A DNA stretch of 64,000 nucleotides. Origin: JADYZU01 sp964540965. Lineage in GTDB: Bacteria > Pseudomonadota > Alphaproteobacteria > Rhodobacterales > Rhodobacteraceae. How positions within the stretch are numbered: position 1 is the first letter of the stretch; every line of letters begins with the position of its first letter. Positions 19,383 to 29,025 of this stretch are shown here, in pieces. The position numbers were made by a program, and so were the translations under genes. The notes below the pieces were generated by a model. It made no database searches, was not told where the DNA came from, and was given only the letters and a program-made list of their open reading frames with translations. The stretch covers positions 186,001 to 250,000 of the forward strand of contig CAZIOT010000002.1 in NCBI GenBank assembly GCA_964540965.1, given 5' to 3'.

Positions 19383-20684
19383 CTACTCCAGCCCGTCGGG
19401 CCGCCCGACCACGACAAAGCGCAGCCCCTCGGGGTCATAGATCTCGGCCGCCACGCGGTTCGCTTCCTCAAGCGTGACCGCGTTGACATAGTCATTGCGG
19501 TGGATGACGTATTCGGGCGGCAGGTCGATCATCTGCATGCCGACAAGGATCGACGCGATCTGTCCGTTGCCGTCAAAGCGCAGGGGATATTCGCCGGTCA
19601 TGTAGGTCTTGGCGAAATCCAGTTCCTCCTGCGTGATCCCCTCGGCCGCGATCCGCGCCCATTCCTCTTGCACCAGCCCGATCGCCTCGGCGACCGAGGC
19701 ATTGGACGAGGCGAAGGATCCCAGGATCATCTCGGACATGTCGCGCGGCACAAGGAAGGTGCCGATGCCATAGGTCAGCCCGCGTTCCTCGCGCACCGAC
19801 TGCATCAGCCGGCTTTCCATGCCGTCGCCCAGCACCGTGTTCAGGATCGAGGCGGCGAAATAGCGCGGGTCGTCGCGGGTGATGCCCTTTTGCCCGAACA
19901 GGACCACCGATTGCGGCGTGTCGAAATCGACCACATCCGTGCCGGCGGGCAGGGTGTAATCGACATGGGCCGGCATGTCCGGCCCGTCTGCCGGCAGGTC
20001 GCCCAGCAGGTGATCCAGCAGCGCGCCCAGTTCGGCCGGCGTGATGTCGCCCACGGCGCCGACATAGACCTCTTGCCGGGTCAGCACGGCGCGATGCGCG
20101 GCCAGCATGTCGTCACGGGTCAGGGACACCACCGATTCGACGGTGCCGTTCTGGTCGCTGCCATAGGGATGATCGGGAAAGGCCAGCGAATAGAAGGTGT
20201 TGGCGGAAATCGCGTTCGGCTCGACACTGTCGCTCTGGATGATCGACAGGACCTGTCCGCGCACCCGGTCGATGGCATCCTGTTCAAAGCGCGGCGCGAC
20301 CAGCGCCTGCCGCAACAGATCGACCGCCGCATCGCGGTTTTCCGTCAGCATCGTGGCCGAAATCGACACCGAATCGTCGCCGACATCGAAGCCATAGGAT
20401 GCCGCCAGCGCTTCGCGCGCTTCGGCAAAGGCGCGGGCGTCCATCTCGCCCGATCCTTCCTCGAGCAGCGCCACCATCAGGTTGATCGCGCCGCGCTTGC
20501 CCGGTTCGTCCACGGCGGCGCCGGGGCGCATGCGGATTTCAAGCGCGGTGAAGGGGATCGAATGTTCCTCGACCAGCCAGGCATGGATGCCGCCGGGCGA
20601 GGTGACTTGCTGAATCTGCACTTCGGCGCGGGCGGTCAGCGCCAGCAGCGACAGGGCAAGGCCAAGGGCAAGACGCATCATCAT
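19383..20684 (-). CDS. M16-family peptidase-like subunit, non-catalytic
   Basis: 433 residues with a signal peptide (1-20, ending ARA). The M16 fold is clear, but the zinc motif HxxEH is missing: the equivalent place reads GAINLMVALLEEGSG. The glycine-rich substrate-binding strand with Arg-Tyr (REERGLTYGIG, about 305-315) is kept. This is the usual split of labour in M16B peptidases, where a zinc subunit pairs with an R/Y subunit. The partner is the upstream gene, 3 bases away. Expected location: periplasm. Confidence 0.88.
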   Translation of the reverse strand: MMMRLALGLALSLLALTARAEVQIQQVTSPGGIHAWLVEEHSIPFTALEIRMRPGAAVDEPGKRGAINLMVALLEEGSGEMDARAFAEAREALAASYGFDVGDDSVSISATMLTENRDAAVDLLRQALVAPRFEQDAIDRVRGQVLSIIQSDSVEPNAISANTFYSLAFPDHPYGSDQNGTVESVVSLTRDDMLAAHRAVLTRQEVYVGAVGDITPAELGALLDHLLGDLPADGPDMPAHVDYTLPAGTDVVDFDTPQSVVLFGQKGITRDDPRYFAASILNTVLGDGMESRLMQSVREERGLTYGIGTFLVPRDMSEMILGSFASSNASVAEAIGLVQEEWARIAAEGITQEELDFAKTYMTGEYPLRFDGNGQIASILVGMQMIDLPPEYVIHRNDYVNAVTLEEANRVAAEIYDPEGLRFVVVGRPDGLE

Positions 20685-20687
20685 GGC

Positions 20688-22031
20688 TCAGTTCCCCCCA
20701 TCCATCATCGGCTCGGGTTCCGCCTCGGCCATGACATAGGCGGTCACGGCATTGTCGCGGTTCAGCACAGTGCGGGCGGCTTCCATCACGTCTTCGGGCG
20801 TGACGGCCTGCAATATGTCGGGCCAGGCCTCCACATCCTCGACCGTCAGCCCCTGCGACAGGGCGGCGCCATAGCGGTTGGCCAGCCCCTCGACATTGTC
20901 GCGCGCATAGATTTCCGAGGCGCGAAGCTGTGTCCTGATCCGGTCGAACTGGCCGGCGTCGATGCCGGTTTCAAGGAAACCGGCAAGGGTCGCGTCCATT
21001 TCCCGTTCCGCCTGTTCCAGCGACACGCCTTCGGCGGGCGCGACGGTGACGGTGAATGTGGTGTCGTCCAGCGACATGCCGTCATAGCCGGCCCCGGCAT
21101 AGACGGCGGTGTTGCTGTCAAAGGTCAGCGCCCGGCCCAGAACCGAAGTCGCCGAGGATCCGCCAAGGATTTCCGACAGATAGACCAGCGCCGCCGCGGT
21201 TTCCTGCGCGTCGTGGTCGCGTTCGGGGGCCAGATAGCTGCGGGTGACATAATCCTGCCCGACGCGCGGGTCGACGAATTCCAGCCGCCGTTCGGCGCGC
21301 TGCGGCGGTTCCTCGGGGCGGAAACGTTCGGGCAACTGCGGCTCGGCCGGGATCGGGCCGTAATGGGTTTCGGCCAGCGCCATCACCTGATCGGGCGTCA
21401 CATCACCGGCGACGACCAGGATCGCATTGTTCGGCGAATAGTAGAGATCGTAGAAATCAAGCGCGTCCTGCCGGGAAAGCTGCTCGGTCTCGTGCATCCA
21501 GCCGATGATCGGAATGCCATAGCGGTGATTGAGGTATTGCGCCGCAAGGATCTGTTCGCGGGCAAGGGCGTTCGGGTTGTTTTCGGTCCGCTGGTTGCGT
21601 TCCTCGATCACGACCTGCCGTTCGGTGGCGATATCGTCCTCGGTCAGGCGCAGATTGTTCATCCGGTCGGATTCCATCTGCATCATCAGATCCAGCCGGT
21701 CGGCGGCAACGCGCTGGAAATAGGCGGTATAGTCGTATGACGTAAAGGCGTTGTCGCTGCCGCCATTGGCGGTGACGGTGGCCGACAACTCGCCATCGGC
21801 GAGCGTATCGGTGGCCTTGAACATCAGGTGTTCCAGAAAATGCGCCACGCCGGACGATCCCGGCGGCTCGTCCGCCGATCCGGTGCGATACCAGACCATG
21901 TGGACCACGACAGGGGCGCGGTGATCCTCGATCACCACGACCTGCATTCCGTTATCAAGCGTGCCGGTCGTCACCTGCTGCGCCGAAGCGGCGCCGGTGG
22001 TGAGTAGCAGCGCCAGAAATGACCGCAGCAT
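20688..22031 (-). CDS. M16-family zinc metallopeptidase, catalytic subunit
   Basis: 447 residues. Signal peptide 1-18, then HFLEH at 64-68 (inverted zinc motif HxxEH) and the distal Glu in VVIEERNQ. It should form a heterodimer with the following gene and degrade peptides in the periplasm. I chose the ATG at 22031 because GGGGGC lies just upstream; a second ATG 15 bases earlier is possible. It ends with a short acidic and Met-rich tail (EAEPEPMMDGGN). Confidence 0.92.
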   Translation of the reverse strand: MLRSFLALLLTTGAASAQQVTTGTLDNGMQVVVIEDHRAPVVVHMVWYRTGSADEPPGSSGVAHFLEHLMFKATDTLADGELSATVTANGGSDNAFTSYDYTAYFQRVAADRLDLMMQMESDRMNNLRLTEDDIATERQVVIEERNQRTENNPNALAREQILAAQYLNHRYGIPIIGWMHETEQLSRQDALDFYDLYYSPNNAILVVAGDVTPDQVMALAETHYGPIPAEPQLPERFRPEEPPQRAERRLEFVDPRVGQDYVTRSYLAPERDHDAQETAAALVYLSEILGGSSATSVLGRALTFDSNTAVYAGAGYDGMSLDDTTFTVTVAPAEGVSLEQAEREMDATLAGFLETGIDAGQFDRIRTQLRASEIYARDNVEGLANRYGAALSQGLTVEDVEAWPDILQAVTPEDVMEAARTVLNRDNAVTAYVMAEAEPEPMMDGGN

Positions 22032-22106
22032 GTTGCCCCCATTCATTCGTCTGCCGCGCAGGCTAGGGAAATCCGCCGCACCCGCAAGCCACGCTGGCGT
22101 GAGCGT

Positions 22107-22592
22107 TCAGTCCTGCGGCGGTGCCGAGGGCGTGGCGACGCCGGCGGCGCGGAAGCGCGCCAGTTCGGCATAGGCGTCAAGCGCAAAGCGGGCATAGGCC
22201 GGGAAATAGCGGTCGCGGGCAAAGGGGTTCCACGCCAGCGCCAGCGCGCCACGGCGGAAATCGGCATCCTCGGCGGCAAGGGTGCTGCGGATCGCCGGAT
22301 CGGTGCCGAACCGCGCCACCTGCGCCATCAGCGCACCATCGCCAGCGACGCCGGCGCCCGGCGTGCCGCCAAAGGCCAGCACGCCATCGGCAAGCGGGTT
22401 GGGGTCGGTCAGGTTGCTGCCGCCGGGCGTGGGCTGCGGCAGGTCAAAGCCGGCCGGCATCTGCAAGGGCAGCACCGGCACCACGGAAAATTCATCGGGG
22501 CCGCCGCTGCCGCTGTCGGCGGAATGCAGGGTCCGGTCGCTGCCACAGCCGGCCAAGGCCACAAGGATTGCAATCGCCGCCGCTGTCCGCAT
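22107..22592 (-). CDS. DUF3035 lipoprotein
   Basis: 161 residues. Lipobox VALAGC (Cys near 16), then a Pro-rich stretch with VVPVLPLQMPAGFDLPQPTPGG typical of DUF3035 (BamF-like in some alphaproteobacteria, where it accompanies the outer-membrane assembly machine). The BAM link is established only for relatives and is inferred here. It lies between lspA, which would process it, and the M16 pair, all on the minus strand. Confidence 0.8.
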   Translation of the reverse strand: MRTAAAIAILVALAGCGSDRTLHSADSGSGGPDEFSVVPVLPLQMPAGFDLPQPTPGGSNLTDPNPLADGVLAFGGTPGAGVAGDGALMAQVARFGTDPAIRSTLAAEDADFRRGALALAWNPFARDRYFPAYARFALDAYAELARFRAAGVATPSAPPQD

Positions 22593-22671
22593 CAGTGCCC
22601 GCCCCTTTGTCCGCCCCTGATAGCGCAGGGGCGCGGCGCCGTCACGCCCCCATTCGCCGCCTGTCCCGCCG

Positions 22672-23145
22672 TCACGCCTTGGTCGCCTTGCGACTGTCGC
22701 CGGCAAAGACCACCATGCCGACCGCCCCAAGGAACACCGCGATATCGGCGACATTGAAGGAATAGGGGTTCTGGAAGCCGCAGCAGGACATGTTCAGGAA
22801 ATCGGCGACAGCGCCATACAGCACCCGGTCCACCACATTGCCCAGCGCCCCGCCGGCCAGCAGCCCGGCGGCGACGTGGCCCCAGCGGTTGCCCTTGTCG
22901 CGGCTGGCCCAGAAGACCACCAGACCCGAGATGACCACGGCAAAAGCGATCAGCACCCAGCGCATGTCAAGGCCCGAGAGGATGCCGAAGTTCACTCCGG
23001 TGTTCCACGCCATGCGGAAGCTGAGGAAAGGCGGCAGCACGTCGATCCGCCCGAGTTCAAGCAGGCCCATCCAGTGGACGACCAGCCATTTGGTCGCCTG
23101 ATCCAGCAGGAAGACCCAGAACCCCACCCAGAACGTCAGCCGCAT
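22672..23145 (-). CDS. lspA: Lipoprotein signal peptidase LspA
   Basis: 157 residues with four transmembrane segments. Catalytic Asp residues lie in GNVVDRVLYGAVADFL and NVADIAVF. It cleaves prolipoproteins after acylation. The ATG at 23145 follows AAAGGAA. It sits 30 bases after purH and upstream of a DUF3035 lipoprotein gene, its likely substrate among many. Confidence 0.95.
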   Translation of the reverse strand: MRLTFWVGFWVFLLDQATKWLVVHWMGLLELGRIDVLPPFLSFRMAWNTGVNFGILSGLDMRWVLIAFAVVISGLVVFWASRDKGNRWGHVAAGLLAGGALGNVVDRVLYGAVADFLNMSCCGFQNPYSFNVADIAVFLGAVGMVVFAGDSRKATKA

Positions 23146-23175
23146 CGCGGTTCCTTTCACCGGCCCGTCGGGCCT

Positions 23176-24765
23176 TCAATGCCGGAAATGGCGGATACCG
23201 GTAAAGACCATGGCGATCCCGGCCTCGTCCGCTGCGGCGATCACCTCGTCATCGCGCATCGACCCGCCGGGCTGGATCACCGCGACGGCACCGGCGGCGG
23301 CGGCGGCCAGAAGGCCATCGGCAAAGGGAAAGAACGCGTCCGAGGCCACGACCGACCCCACGGTCGGGCTTTGCGCCAGACCCAGAGCCGCGGCCATGTC
23401 CTCGGCCTTGCGGGCGGCGATGCGGGTTGAATCGACCCGGCTCATCTGCCCGGCGCCGACGCCGACGGTGGCGCCGTCGCGGGCATAGATGATCGCGTTC
23501 GATTTCACATGCTTGGCCACGGTCCAGGCAAAGGCGAGGTCGTCCATCTGCGCCGCTGTCGGATGCCTGCGCGTCACGACGCGCACCTGGCCCACGTCCA
23601 GCCGCCCGGCATCGCGGTCCTGCACCAGAAAGCCGCCCGAGACCTGCCGGAAGGCAAGGCCGCCGGTCCCGGGGTCGGGCAGGCCGTGGGTCAGAAGGAG
23701 CCGCAGGTTCCGCTTGCCGGCAAAGACCGCGCGCGCGTCCTCGTCGGCATCGGGGGCGATGACGACTTCGGTGAAGATCTCGGTAATCGCCTCGGCGGTG
23801 GCACGGTCAAGCCGCTGGTTCAGCGCGACGATCCCGCCGAAGGCCGAGGTGCGGTCGCAGTCATAGGCGGCGCGATAGGCGTCCACCAGGGTCTTGCCGC
23901 GCGCCACGCCGCAGGGGTTGGCGTGCTTGATGATCGCGCAGGCCGGGCCGTCCGCAGGCGCGAATTCGGCGACCAGTTCAAAGGCGGCGTCGGTGTCGTT
24001 GATGTTGTTGTAGGACAGTTCCTTGCCCTGCACCTGCCGGGCGGTGGCAACACCGGGGCGGCCCGAGCCATCGGTATAGAAGGCCGCCGTCTGATGCGGG
24101 TTTTCGCCATAGCGCAGCTCTTGCGCCAGAGTCCCGGCAAAGGCGCGGCGGCGCGGGGTGGCCTGCCCGATGGCCCCCGCCATCCACGACGATACCGCCG
24201 CGTCATAGGCTGCGGTCCGGGCATATGCGGTCTGGGCGCAGGTCTTGCGGAAGGCGAGCGAGGTCTGGCCGTTCTGCGCGGCGATTTCCGCCAGCAGCGG
24301 CGCATAATCCTGCGGATCGACGATCACGGTGACGAAGGCGTGGTTCTTGGCCGCGGCGCGGATCATCGCCGGGCCGCCGATGTCGATGTTCTCGATGCAG
24401 GTGTCATAGCCCGCGCCCGAGGCGACGGTGGCCTCGAACGGGTAAAGGTTGACGACCAGCAGGTCGATGGGGGCGATGGCGTGTTCCTCCATCGCGGCGA
24501 CATGGGCGGCGTCGGACCGGACGGCCAGCAGCCCGCCGTGAACCCTGGGATGCAGCGTCTTGACCCGGCCGTCCATCATCTCGGGAAATCCGGTGACATC
24601 GGCCACGTCCGTCACCTCCAGCCCGGCCTCGCGCAGGGCCTTGGCCGACCCGCCGGTGGACAGGAGTTCGACGCCGGCACCCGACAGGGCGCGGCCCAGA
24701 TCCAGCAGGCCGGTCTTGTCCGAGACGGACAAAAGCGCGCGGCGGATCGGTTGCAGGTCGGTCAT
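23176..24765 (-). CDS. purH: Bifunctional AICAR transformylase / IMP cyclohydrolase PurH
   Basis: 529 residues. The N-terminal cyclohydrolase (MGS-like) domain starts RRALLSVSDKTGLLDLGRAL; the C-terminal transformylase contains KHANPCGVA and the C-terminal GIRHFRH. It performs the last two steps of purine synthesis. The ATG at 24765 follows GAGGA by six bases; another ATG at 24780 overlaps the stop of the heparinase-like gene (ATGA). Either start implies coupling to that gene. Confidence 0.96.
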   Translation of the reverse strand: MTDLQPIRRALLSVSDKTGLLDLGRALSGAGVELLSTGGSAKALREAGLEVTDVADVTGFPEMMDGRVKTLHPRVHGGLLAVRSDAAHVAAMEEHAIAPIDLLVVNLYPFEATVASGAGYDTCIENIDIGGPAMIRAAAKNHAFVTVIVDPQDYAPLLAEIAAQNGQTSLAFRKTCAQTAYARTAAYDAAVSSWMAGAIGQATPRRRAFAGTLAQELRYGENPHQTAAFYTDGSGRPGVATARQVQGKELSYNNINDTDAAFELVAEFAPADGPACAIIKHANPCGVARGKTLVDAYRAAYDCDRTSAFGGIVALNQRLDRATAEAITEIFTEVVIAPDADEDARAVFAGKRNLRLLLTHGLPDPGTGGLAFRQVSGGFLVQDRDAGRLDVGQVRVVTRRHPTAAQMDDLAFAWTVAKHVKSNAIIYARDGATVGVGAGQMSRVDSTRIAARKAEDMAAALGLAQSPTVGSVVASDAFFPFADGLLAAAAAGAVAVIQPGGSMRDDEVIAAADEAGIAMVFTGIRHFRH

Positions 24766-24776
24766 CCGGTTCCTCG

Positions 24777-26486
24777 TCATTCTTCGCCATCGGCGCCGGG
24801 GGCCAGATCCCGCAGCGCGTTCGGCGTGTCCTGCGCCTTGGCCAGCGACCAGCGCACCCGCGTCGCATAGTCCATCGCGCGGCCGGATAAAACCACCTGC
24901 TGTGTCGCACGCGGCGCCGGGCGGCCCTGTTCCAGCTGCACCGAAGGCGCCAGCATCATCGCCGCGGCGCCGTCCTGGCGGAACACCCAGACCTCGCCGC
25001 TTTTCAGGGCGATGGACACCGCCTTGCCCCCCATGTCGAGCGAGGGTTCCGCCTCGGGGTGGAGGTGAAAGCGCACCGACCAGCCGACGCCCATGCCGCC
25101 CGAGGCCGCATCGAACGCCGCCTTGTCGCGGTCGCTGAGCGCGATGAGCAGTTCCTCGCCGGTCAGCGCGCGGCCGTCGAGCGTCAGGTCGAGCGTGCGG
25201 GCATGGGTCAGGCCATGGGTGCGCTGCCAGCCGTCATGGGCGGCGCCGGCGCGCAGGCTGGTGACGGTGCTGGTCAGTTCATGGGGGACATGGGCCGGAA
25301 CCTCGGTCAAGAGGTCGTCCTCGCCCAGTCGGGAGGACGAAAAGGCGTCGATGCCCAGCGCCGACTGGCTGGCCGTCGCCCGCCCGGCCCGCCGCCATTC
25401 CGGCCCGAACGGGTCGCCCGCGCCGCAATTGATGATGACCGGGCGCCGGCCCGAGGTCAGTTCGAACGCCAGCGTCGCGGCATGGGCGCGGGCCGAGGCG
25501 GCGCCTGTGGGCGGAGGTGCCGCATCCATCAGCACGGTGGTGCGTCCCGCCGCCAGCCGGGCAAAGCCCATGGCCAGCCCGGAGCAGCGGTCGCGGTTGC
25601 CGGTGGCGGCCAGGGCGGCGTCAAGCCGCCCGTCGGCACCGCGGCCGCCGCCATGGAACCGCGCCAGCCCGCCATCGGCATGGCGCAGGGCGCGCAAGGT
25701 CGGGGCGATGCGGGCGATGGTCGGGCGCAGGACCGGCGGCACGGCGATGCCGCCGCGGTCCAGAGCGGCGGCGACATGGGTCAGCAGGAACAGGATCTCG
25801 CTCAGATCCTCGGGGTTGCGGCTGGCGATGGCACCGCGGTCATCGACAGACGCCGATGCCTCGCGCGCCAGTGCGGCCGCGCCCATGGCGGCCAGCCCGG
25901 CGCGGTCGCGCAGCGCAAGCCCGGCCAGGATCAGCCCCGACAGGGCCTGAATCCGCGGCAGCCCGGCGGCGCTGCCCTGCCAGCGGCGCGACAGGAACAA
26001 CGCCTGTCGCGCGATCGAGGTGGCAAGCCGTGCCTCGGCCTCACTGGCCAGCCCGCGGCGCAGGAAGGCGGCGTTGCCGATCCAGCGCAGCAGCCGCTGG
26101 CCGGTCAGGTCGGGCTCCCATCCCGGGCCGGTGCCGCTGCCGTAACGGTCGATCCAGCCCGTGACCCAGGCCTGCGCGATCGCCCGCGCCGGGCCGTCGC
26201 CGACCGCGGCCAGGTCATCCAGCCAGCCGCAGCCCTGCCGGTCCGCCTCGGCCAGCGCGTCGGCGGGCAAATCCCAGATCGGGACCCCCGGCGCCTGATG
26301 TGACTGCCCGCCCAGAAGGATGCGCCCGGCGACGATCTGGCGGCCCTGGGCGAATCGCCCGGCGCCCAGCGGTTCCGGGGTGGCGCCGAAGGCGGCCGTG
26401 ATCCGGGCATGCCCGGCCCGCCGTGCGGCAAGCCGGTTCAGAAGGCGTCGCCGCCTGTCGTCCCATCTGCGGGGCGCCGCTGCCAA
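24777..26486 (-). CDS. Heparinase II/III-family protein
   Basis: 569 residues. Long alpha-alpha barrel followed by a beta-sandwich region, with GDGPARAIAQAWVTGWIDRYG, a His-containing GGLARFHGGGRG and NCGAGDPFGPEWRRAGRATASQSAL, which are the family landmarks. Most such alphaproteobacterial proteins are uncharacterised; polysaccharide lyase activity is only inferred. There is no signal peptide at the annotated start (Arg-rich N-terminus). It precedes purH with a four-base overlap and follows rsmB by 73 bases. Confidence 0.82.
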   Translation of the reverse strand: MAAAPRRWDDRRRRLLNRLAARRAGHARITAAFGATPEPLGAGRFAQGRQIVAGRILLGGQSHQAPGVPIWDLPADALAEADRQGCGWLDDLAAVGDGPARAIAQAWVTGWIDRYGSGTGPGWEPDLTGQRLLRWIGNAAFLRRGLASEAEARLATSIARQALFLSRRWQGSAAGLPRIQALSGLILAGLALRDRAGLAAMGAAALAREASASVDDRGAIASRNPEDLSEILFLLTHVAAALDRGGIAVPPVLRPTIARIAPTLRALRHADGGLARFHGGGRGADGRLDAALAATGNRDRCSGLAMGFARLAAGRTTVLMDAAPPPTGAASARAHAATLAFELTSGRRPVIINCGAGDPFGPEWRRAGRATASQSALGIDAFSSSRLGEDDLLTEVPAHVPHELTSTVTSLRAGAAHDGWQRTHGLTHARTLDLTLDGRALTGEELLIALSDRDKAAFDAASGGMGVGWSVRFHLHPEAEPSLDMGGKAVSIALKSGEVWVFRQDGAAAMMLAPSVQLEQGRPAPRATQQVVLSGRAMDYATRVRWSLAKAQDTPNALRDLAPGADGEE

Positions 26487-26559
26487 TCCGCTGCCTCGAT
26501 CCTGCCGTGCCGTCGCACTGTTCTAGCCGGCGCCATGATAGGGGCGGGTCACAACCCTG

Positions 26560-27825
26560 TCACGCCTTGCGCAGCGCGGCGATGCAGAACCCGTCCATGC
26601 CGCCCATTCCGGCCCAAAGGTCGGGGCGCAGGCGCAAGGCGCCCTCGGGCGTGATCCAGCCGGGGTCGAGCCCCGGCAGCGCCAGTGCCGTCCGGTCGAC
26701 GCTCAGGCCCGGATGACGGGCAAGCGCCTGTTCCACCTGCACCTCGCCCTCGTCCGGCAGGAGCGAGCAGGTGCAGAACACCAGCCGCCCGCCGGGGCGC
26801 AAGAGGCCAAGCGCATGGTCGATCATCCGCGCCTGAAGCGCGATCAGCGTGGCGAACCCGGCGCCGTCCTTGGCATAGGGCAGGTCGGGGTGGCGGCGGA
26901 TGGTGCCGGTGGCGCTGCAGGGCGCGTCCAGCAGGATGGCATCCCAGCCCGATTCGGCAAAGGTCAGCGCGTCGGCGGCGATGACGCGGGCCTGCAGGCC
27001 GGTGCGGGCAAGGTTGTCGTGCAACCGCGCCAGCCGCGCCTCGGATATGTCGAGCGCGGTGACATCGGCCCCGGCGGCGGCAAGTTGCAGCGTCTTGCCC
27101 CCCGGCGCGGCGCAGAGGTCGAGCACCCTTTCCCCCGGCCGTGCCGCCAGCACCCGCGCCGGAATCGCCGCTGCGGCATCCTGAACCCACCAGTCGCCGC
27201 TGTCATAGCCGGGCAGGGCGCTGACCTGCGCCGCGCCGGTCAGGCGCACCGACCCGGTTGGCAGGACGGTGCCGCCGGTAGCGGCCGCCACGGCGGCGGG
27301 ATCGCCCCTTGCGGTCAGGTCCAGCGGCGGCACACCGGCCTGCACCGCCTCGATCGCAGCGATGGCCGGCTTGCCCCAGGCGGCGACCAGCGGCCGGCGC
27401 AGCCAGTCGGGCAGCGGCGGCGGCGGCAATTTGGCCCATCCCTCGGGCGCGGTGACGGCGCATTTGCGCAGCACCGCATTGACCAGCCCCTTGAGCGAGC
27501 CATGCCGGCGGTCGGCGGCGACGATGTTGACAAGATCGCTGACCACGCCATGCGGCGCCTCGCCGGCGGCAAGCTCGGTCACACCCAGCCGCAGCGCGTT
27601 CAGCACATACAGGGCCGGGCGTCTGGACAGATGCGGGGCAAGCAGGCGGTCGGCGCGGCCCAGCCCGCGCAGCACCGAGGTGGCCAGCCGCTGCGCCCTT
27701 GCGCGGTCGGCGGGGTCGAGCCTGGCGGTGACAGGGCCCAGTTCCGACAACAGCCGCCCCTCGGCCATCACCTCCTGCAAGAGCCGCAGGGCGGCGCGCC
27801 GTGCCGTGGTTCCGCTTGCAGCCAC
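26560..27825 (-). CDS. rsmB: 16S rRNA cytosine-C5 methyltransferase (RsmB family)
   Basis: 421 residues from a GTG start. The N-terminal NusB-like RNA-binding domain (about 5-130) precedes the methyltransferase with VLDLCAAPGGKTLQLA, catalytic DAPCSATGTIRRHPDL and FCTCSLLPDEGE. The GTG at 27825 is chosen because GGAGG lies at 27831-27835; the ATG-initiated frame would add 35 residues without a site. E. coli RsmB modifies C967 of 16S rRNA; that exact target is inferred. Confidence 0.92.
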   Translation of the reverse strand: MAASGTTARRAALRLLQEVMAEGRLLSELGPVTARLDPADRARAQRLATSVLRGLGRADRLLAPHLSRRPALYVLNALRLGVTELAAGEAPHGVVSDLVNIVAADRRHGSLKGLVNAVLRKCAVTAPEGWAKLPPPPLPDWLRRPLVAAWGKPAIAAIEAVQAGVPPLDLTARGDPAAVAAATGGTVLPTGSVRLTGAAQVSALPGYDSGDWWVQDAAAAIPARVLAARPGERVLDLCAAPGGKTLQLAAAGADVTALDISEARLARLHDNLARTGLQARVIAADALTFAESGWDAILLDAPCSATGTIRRHPDLPYAKDGAGFATLIALQARMIDHALGLLRPGGRLVFCTCSLLPDEGEVQVEQALARHPGLSVDRTALALPGLDPGWITPEGALRLRPDLWAGMGGMDGFCIAALRKA

Positions 27826-27894
27826 AGGCGCCTCCCTTGTCCCGGTCCCTTTGCGCCGTATATCACGGACAGGACCGCGACAAGGATGCAGCCG

Positions 27895-28068
27895 ATGAGC
27901 GAGAAAACCGATCTTCCCCCCGCCGCGCAACGCGCGCTGGCCGAGGCCGAGGCGCGGCGCAAGGCTGCCGGCACTGCCACCCTGCCGCCAGAGCTGGGCG
28001 GCCGCGACGGCCCGGAACCCGTGCGCTATGGCGATTGGGAAAAGAAGGGCCTGGCGGTCGATTTCTAG
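27895..28068 (+). CDS. DUF1674 / SDHAF4-like succinate dehydrogenase assembly protein
   Basis: 57 residues. The C-terminal block GGRDGPEPVRYGDWEKKG ... DF is the DUF1674 (Sdh8/SDHAF4) signature. In mitochondria this protein protects the flavinylated SdhA before complex II assembly; the bacterial role is inferred. AAGGA at 27881-27885 supports the ATG at 27895. It is on its own, divergent from rsmB and convergent with dapB. Confidence 0.85.
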   Translation: MSEKTDLPPAAQRALAEAEARRKAAGTATLPPELGGRDGPEPVRYGDWEKKGLAVDF

Positions 28069-28069
28069 G

Positions 28070-28113
28070 CGTTTTCCGCCCGGAAAACGGGGCCGGATTG
28101 CGGGCGCAATCCG
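28070..28113. terminator. Two adjacent hairpins between convergent genes
   Basis: Hairpin one is CGTTTTCC-GCCC-GGAAAACG (28070-28089). Hairpin two is CGGATTGCG-GG-CGCAATCCG (28094-28113). They fill the gap between the DUF1674 stop and the dapB stop and probably end transcription from both sides. No long T-run is present. Confidence 0.65.
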
Positions 28114-28116
28114 CCT

Positions 28117-28926
28117 TTACAGGCCCAGGACATCCGCCATGTCGAATTCGCCCGGCCCCTTGTCCTGCCCCCACAGCGCCGCCCGCAGCGCGCCGCGGGC
28201 AAAGACGCTGCGGTCGGTGGCCAGATGACGCAGGACGATGCGTTCGCCTGATCCGGCAAAGATCACGTCATGTTCGCCGACGATGTCTCCGCCGCGGATC
28301 GCGGAGAATCCGATGTGACCCGGCACGCGCGCCCCGGTCAGGCCATCGCGGCCGCGGTCGGCGACAGCCTCCAGCGCCACGCCGCGCCCCTCGGCCGCGG
28401 CCTGACCCAGCATCAGCGCGGTGCCCGAGGGGGCGTCGACCTTGCGGTTGTGATGCGCCTCGACGATTTCGATGTCGAAATCCTCGCCCAGCGCGGCCGC
28501 GACCTTGCGGGTCAGACCGACCAGCAGGTTGACGCCAAGGCTCATGTTGCCGGCGCGGACGATGGTGGCATGGCGGGCGGCGGCGGCGATGCGCGCCAGA
28601 TCCGCGGGGTCAAGTCCGGTGGTGCCAATGACATGGACCAGCCGCGCCTGCGCGGCAAGCGCGGCGAATTCGACCGTCGCGGCGGGGGCGGTAAAGTCGA
28701 TCACCGCCTGCGCCTGAGCAAAGGCGGGCAGGGCATCATCCGTCACCGTCAGGCCAAGGGCCGCGCCGCCCATCGCCTCGCCCACGTCGCGGCCGACCCA
28801 CGGATGGCCGGGCCTTTCCAGCGCCGCCACCAGCCGCGCCTCGCCCGAGGCGGCGACCAGCTGCACCAGCATCTGCCCCATGCGGCCTGAGGCGCCCGTC
28901 ACCACGATTCCCGGCAGATCCGTCAT
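28117..28926 (-). CDS. dapB: 4-hydroxy-tetrahydrodipicolinate reductase DapB
   Basis: 269 residues. NAD(P)-binding TGASGRMG (10-17) and the active-site block EAHHNRKVDAPSGTA. It makes tetrahydrodipicolinate in the lysine/diaminopimelate pathway, hence peptidoglycan precursors. The ATG at 28926 follows GGAG by six bases. It is divergent from rbfA across 100 bases. Confidence 0.95.
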   Translation of the reverse strand: MTDLPGIVVTGASGRMGQMLVQLVAASGEARLVAALERPGHPWVGRDVGEAMGGAALGLTVTDDALPAFAQAQAVIDFTAPAATVEFAALAAQARLVHVIGTTGLDPADLARIAAAARHATIVRAGNMSLGVNLLVGLTRKVAAALGEDFDIEIVEAHHNRKVDAPSGTALMLGQAAAEGRGVALEAVADRGRDGLTGARVPGHIGFSAIRGGDIVGEHDVIFAGSGERIVLRHLATDRSVFARGALRAALWGQDKGPGEFDMADVLGL

Positions 28927-29025
28927 CTCGCGCTCCATCCTGTCGGCGGCGTGATAGCGCCGCAGCCGGCGGTTGGCAAAGTCCGCGTGCTTGGCAAAGC
29001 CCGCGCTTGGCCCTAGATGGGGTCC

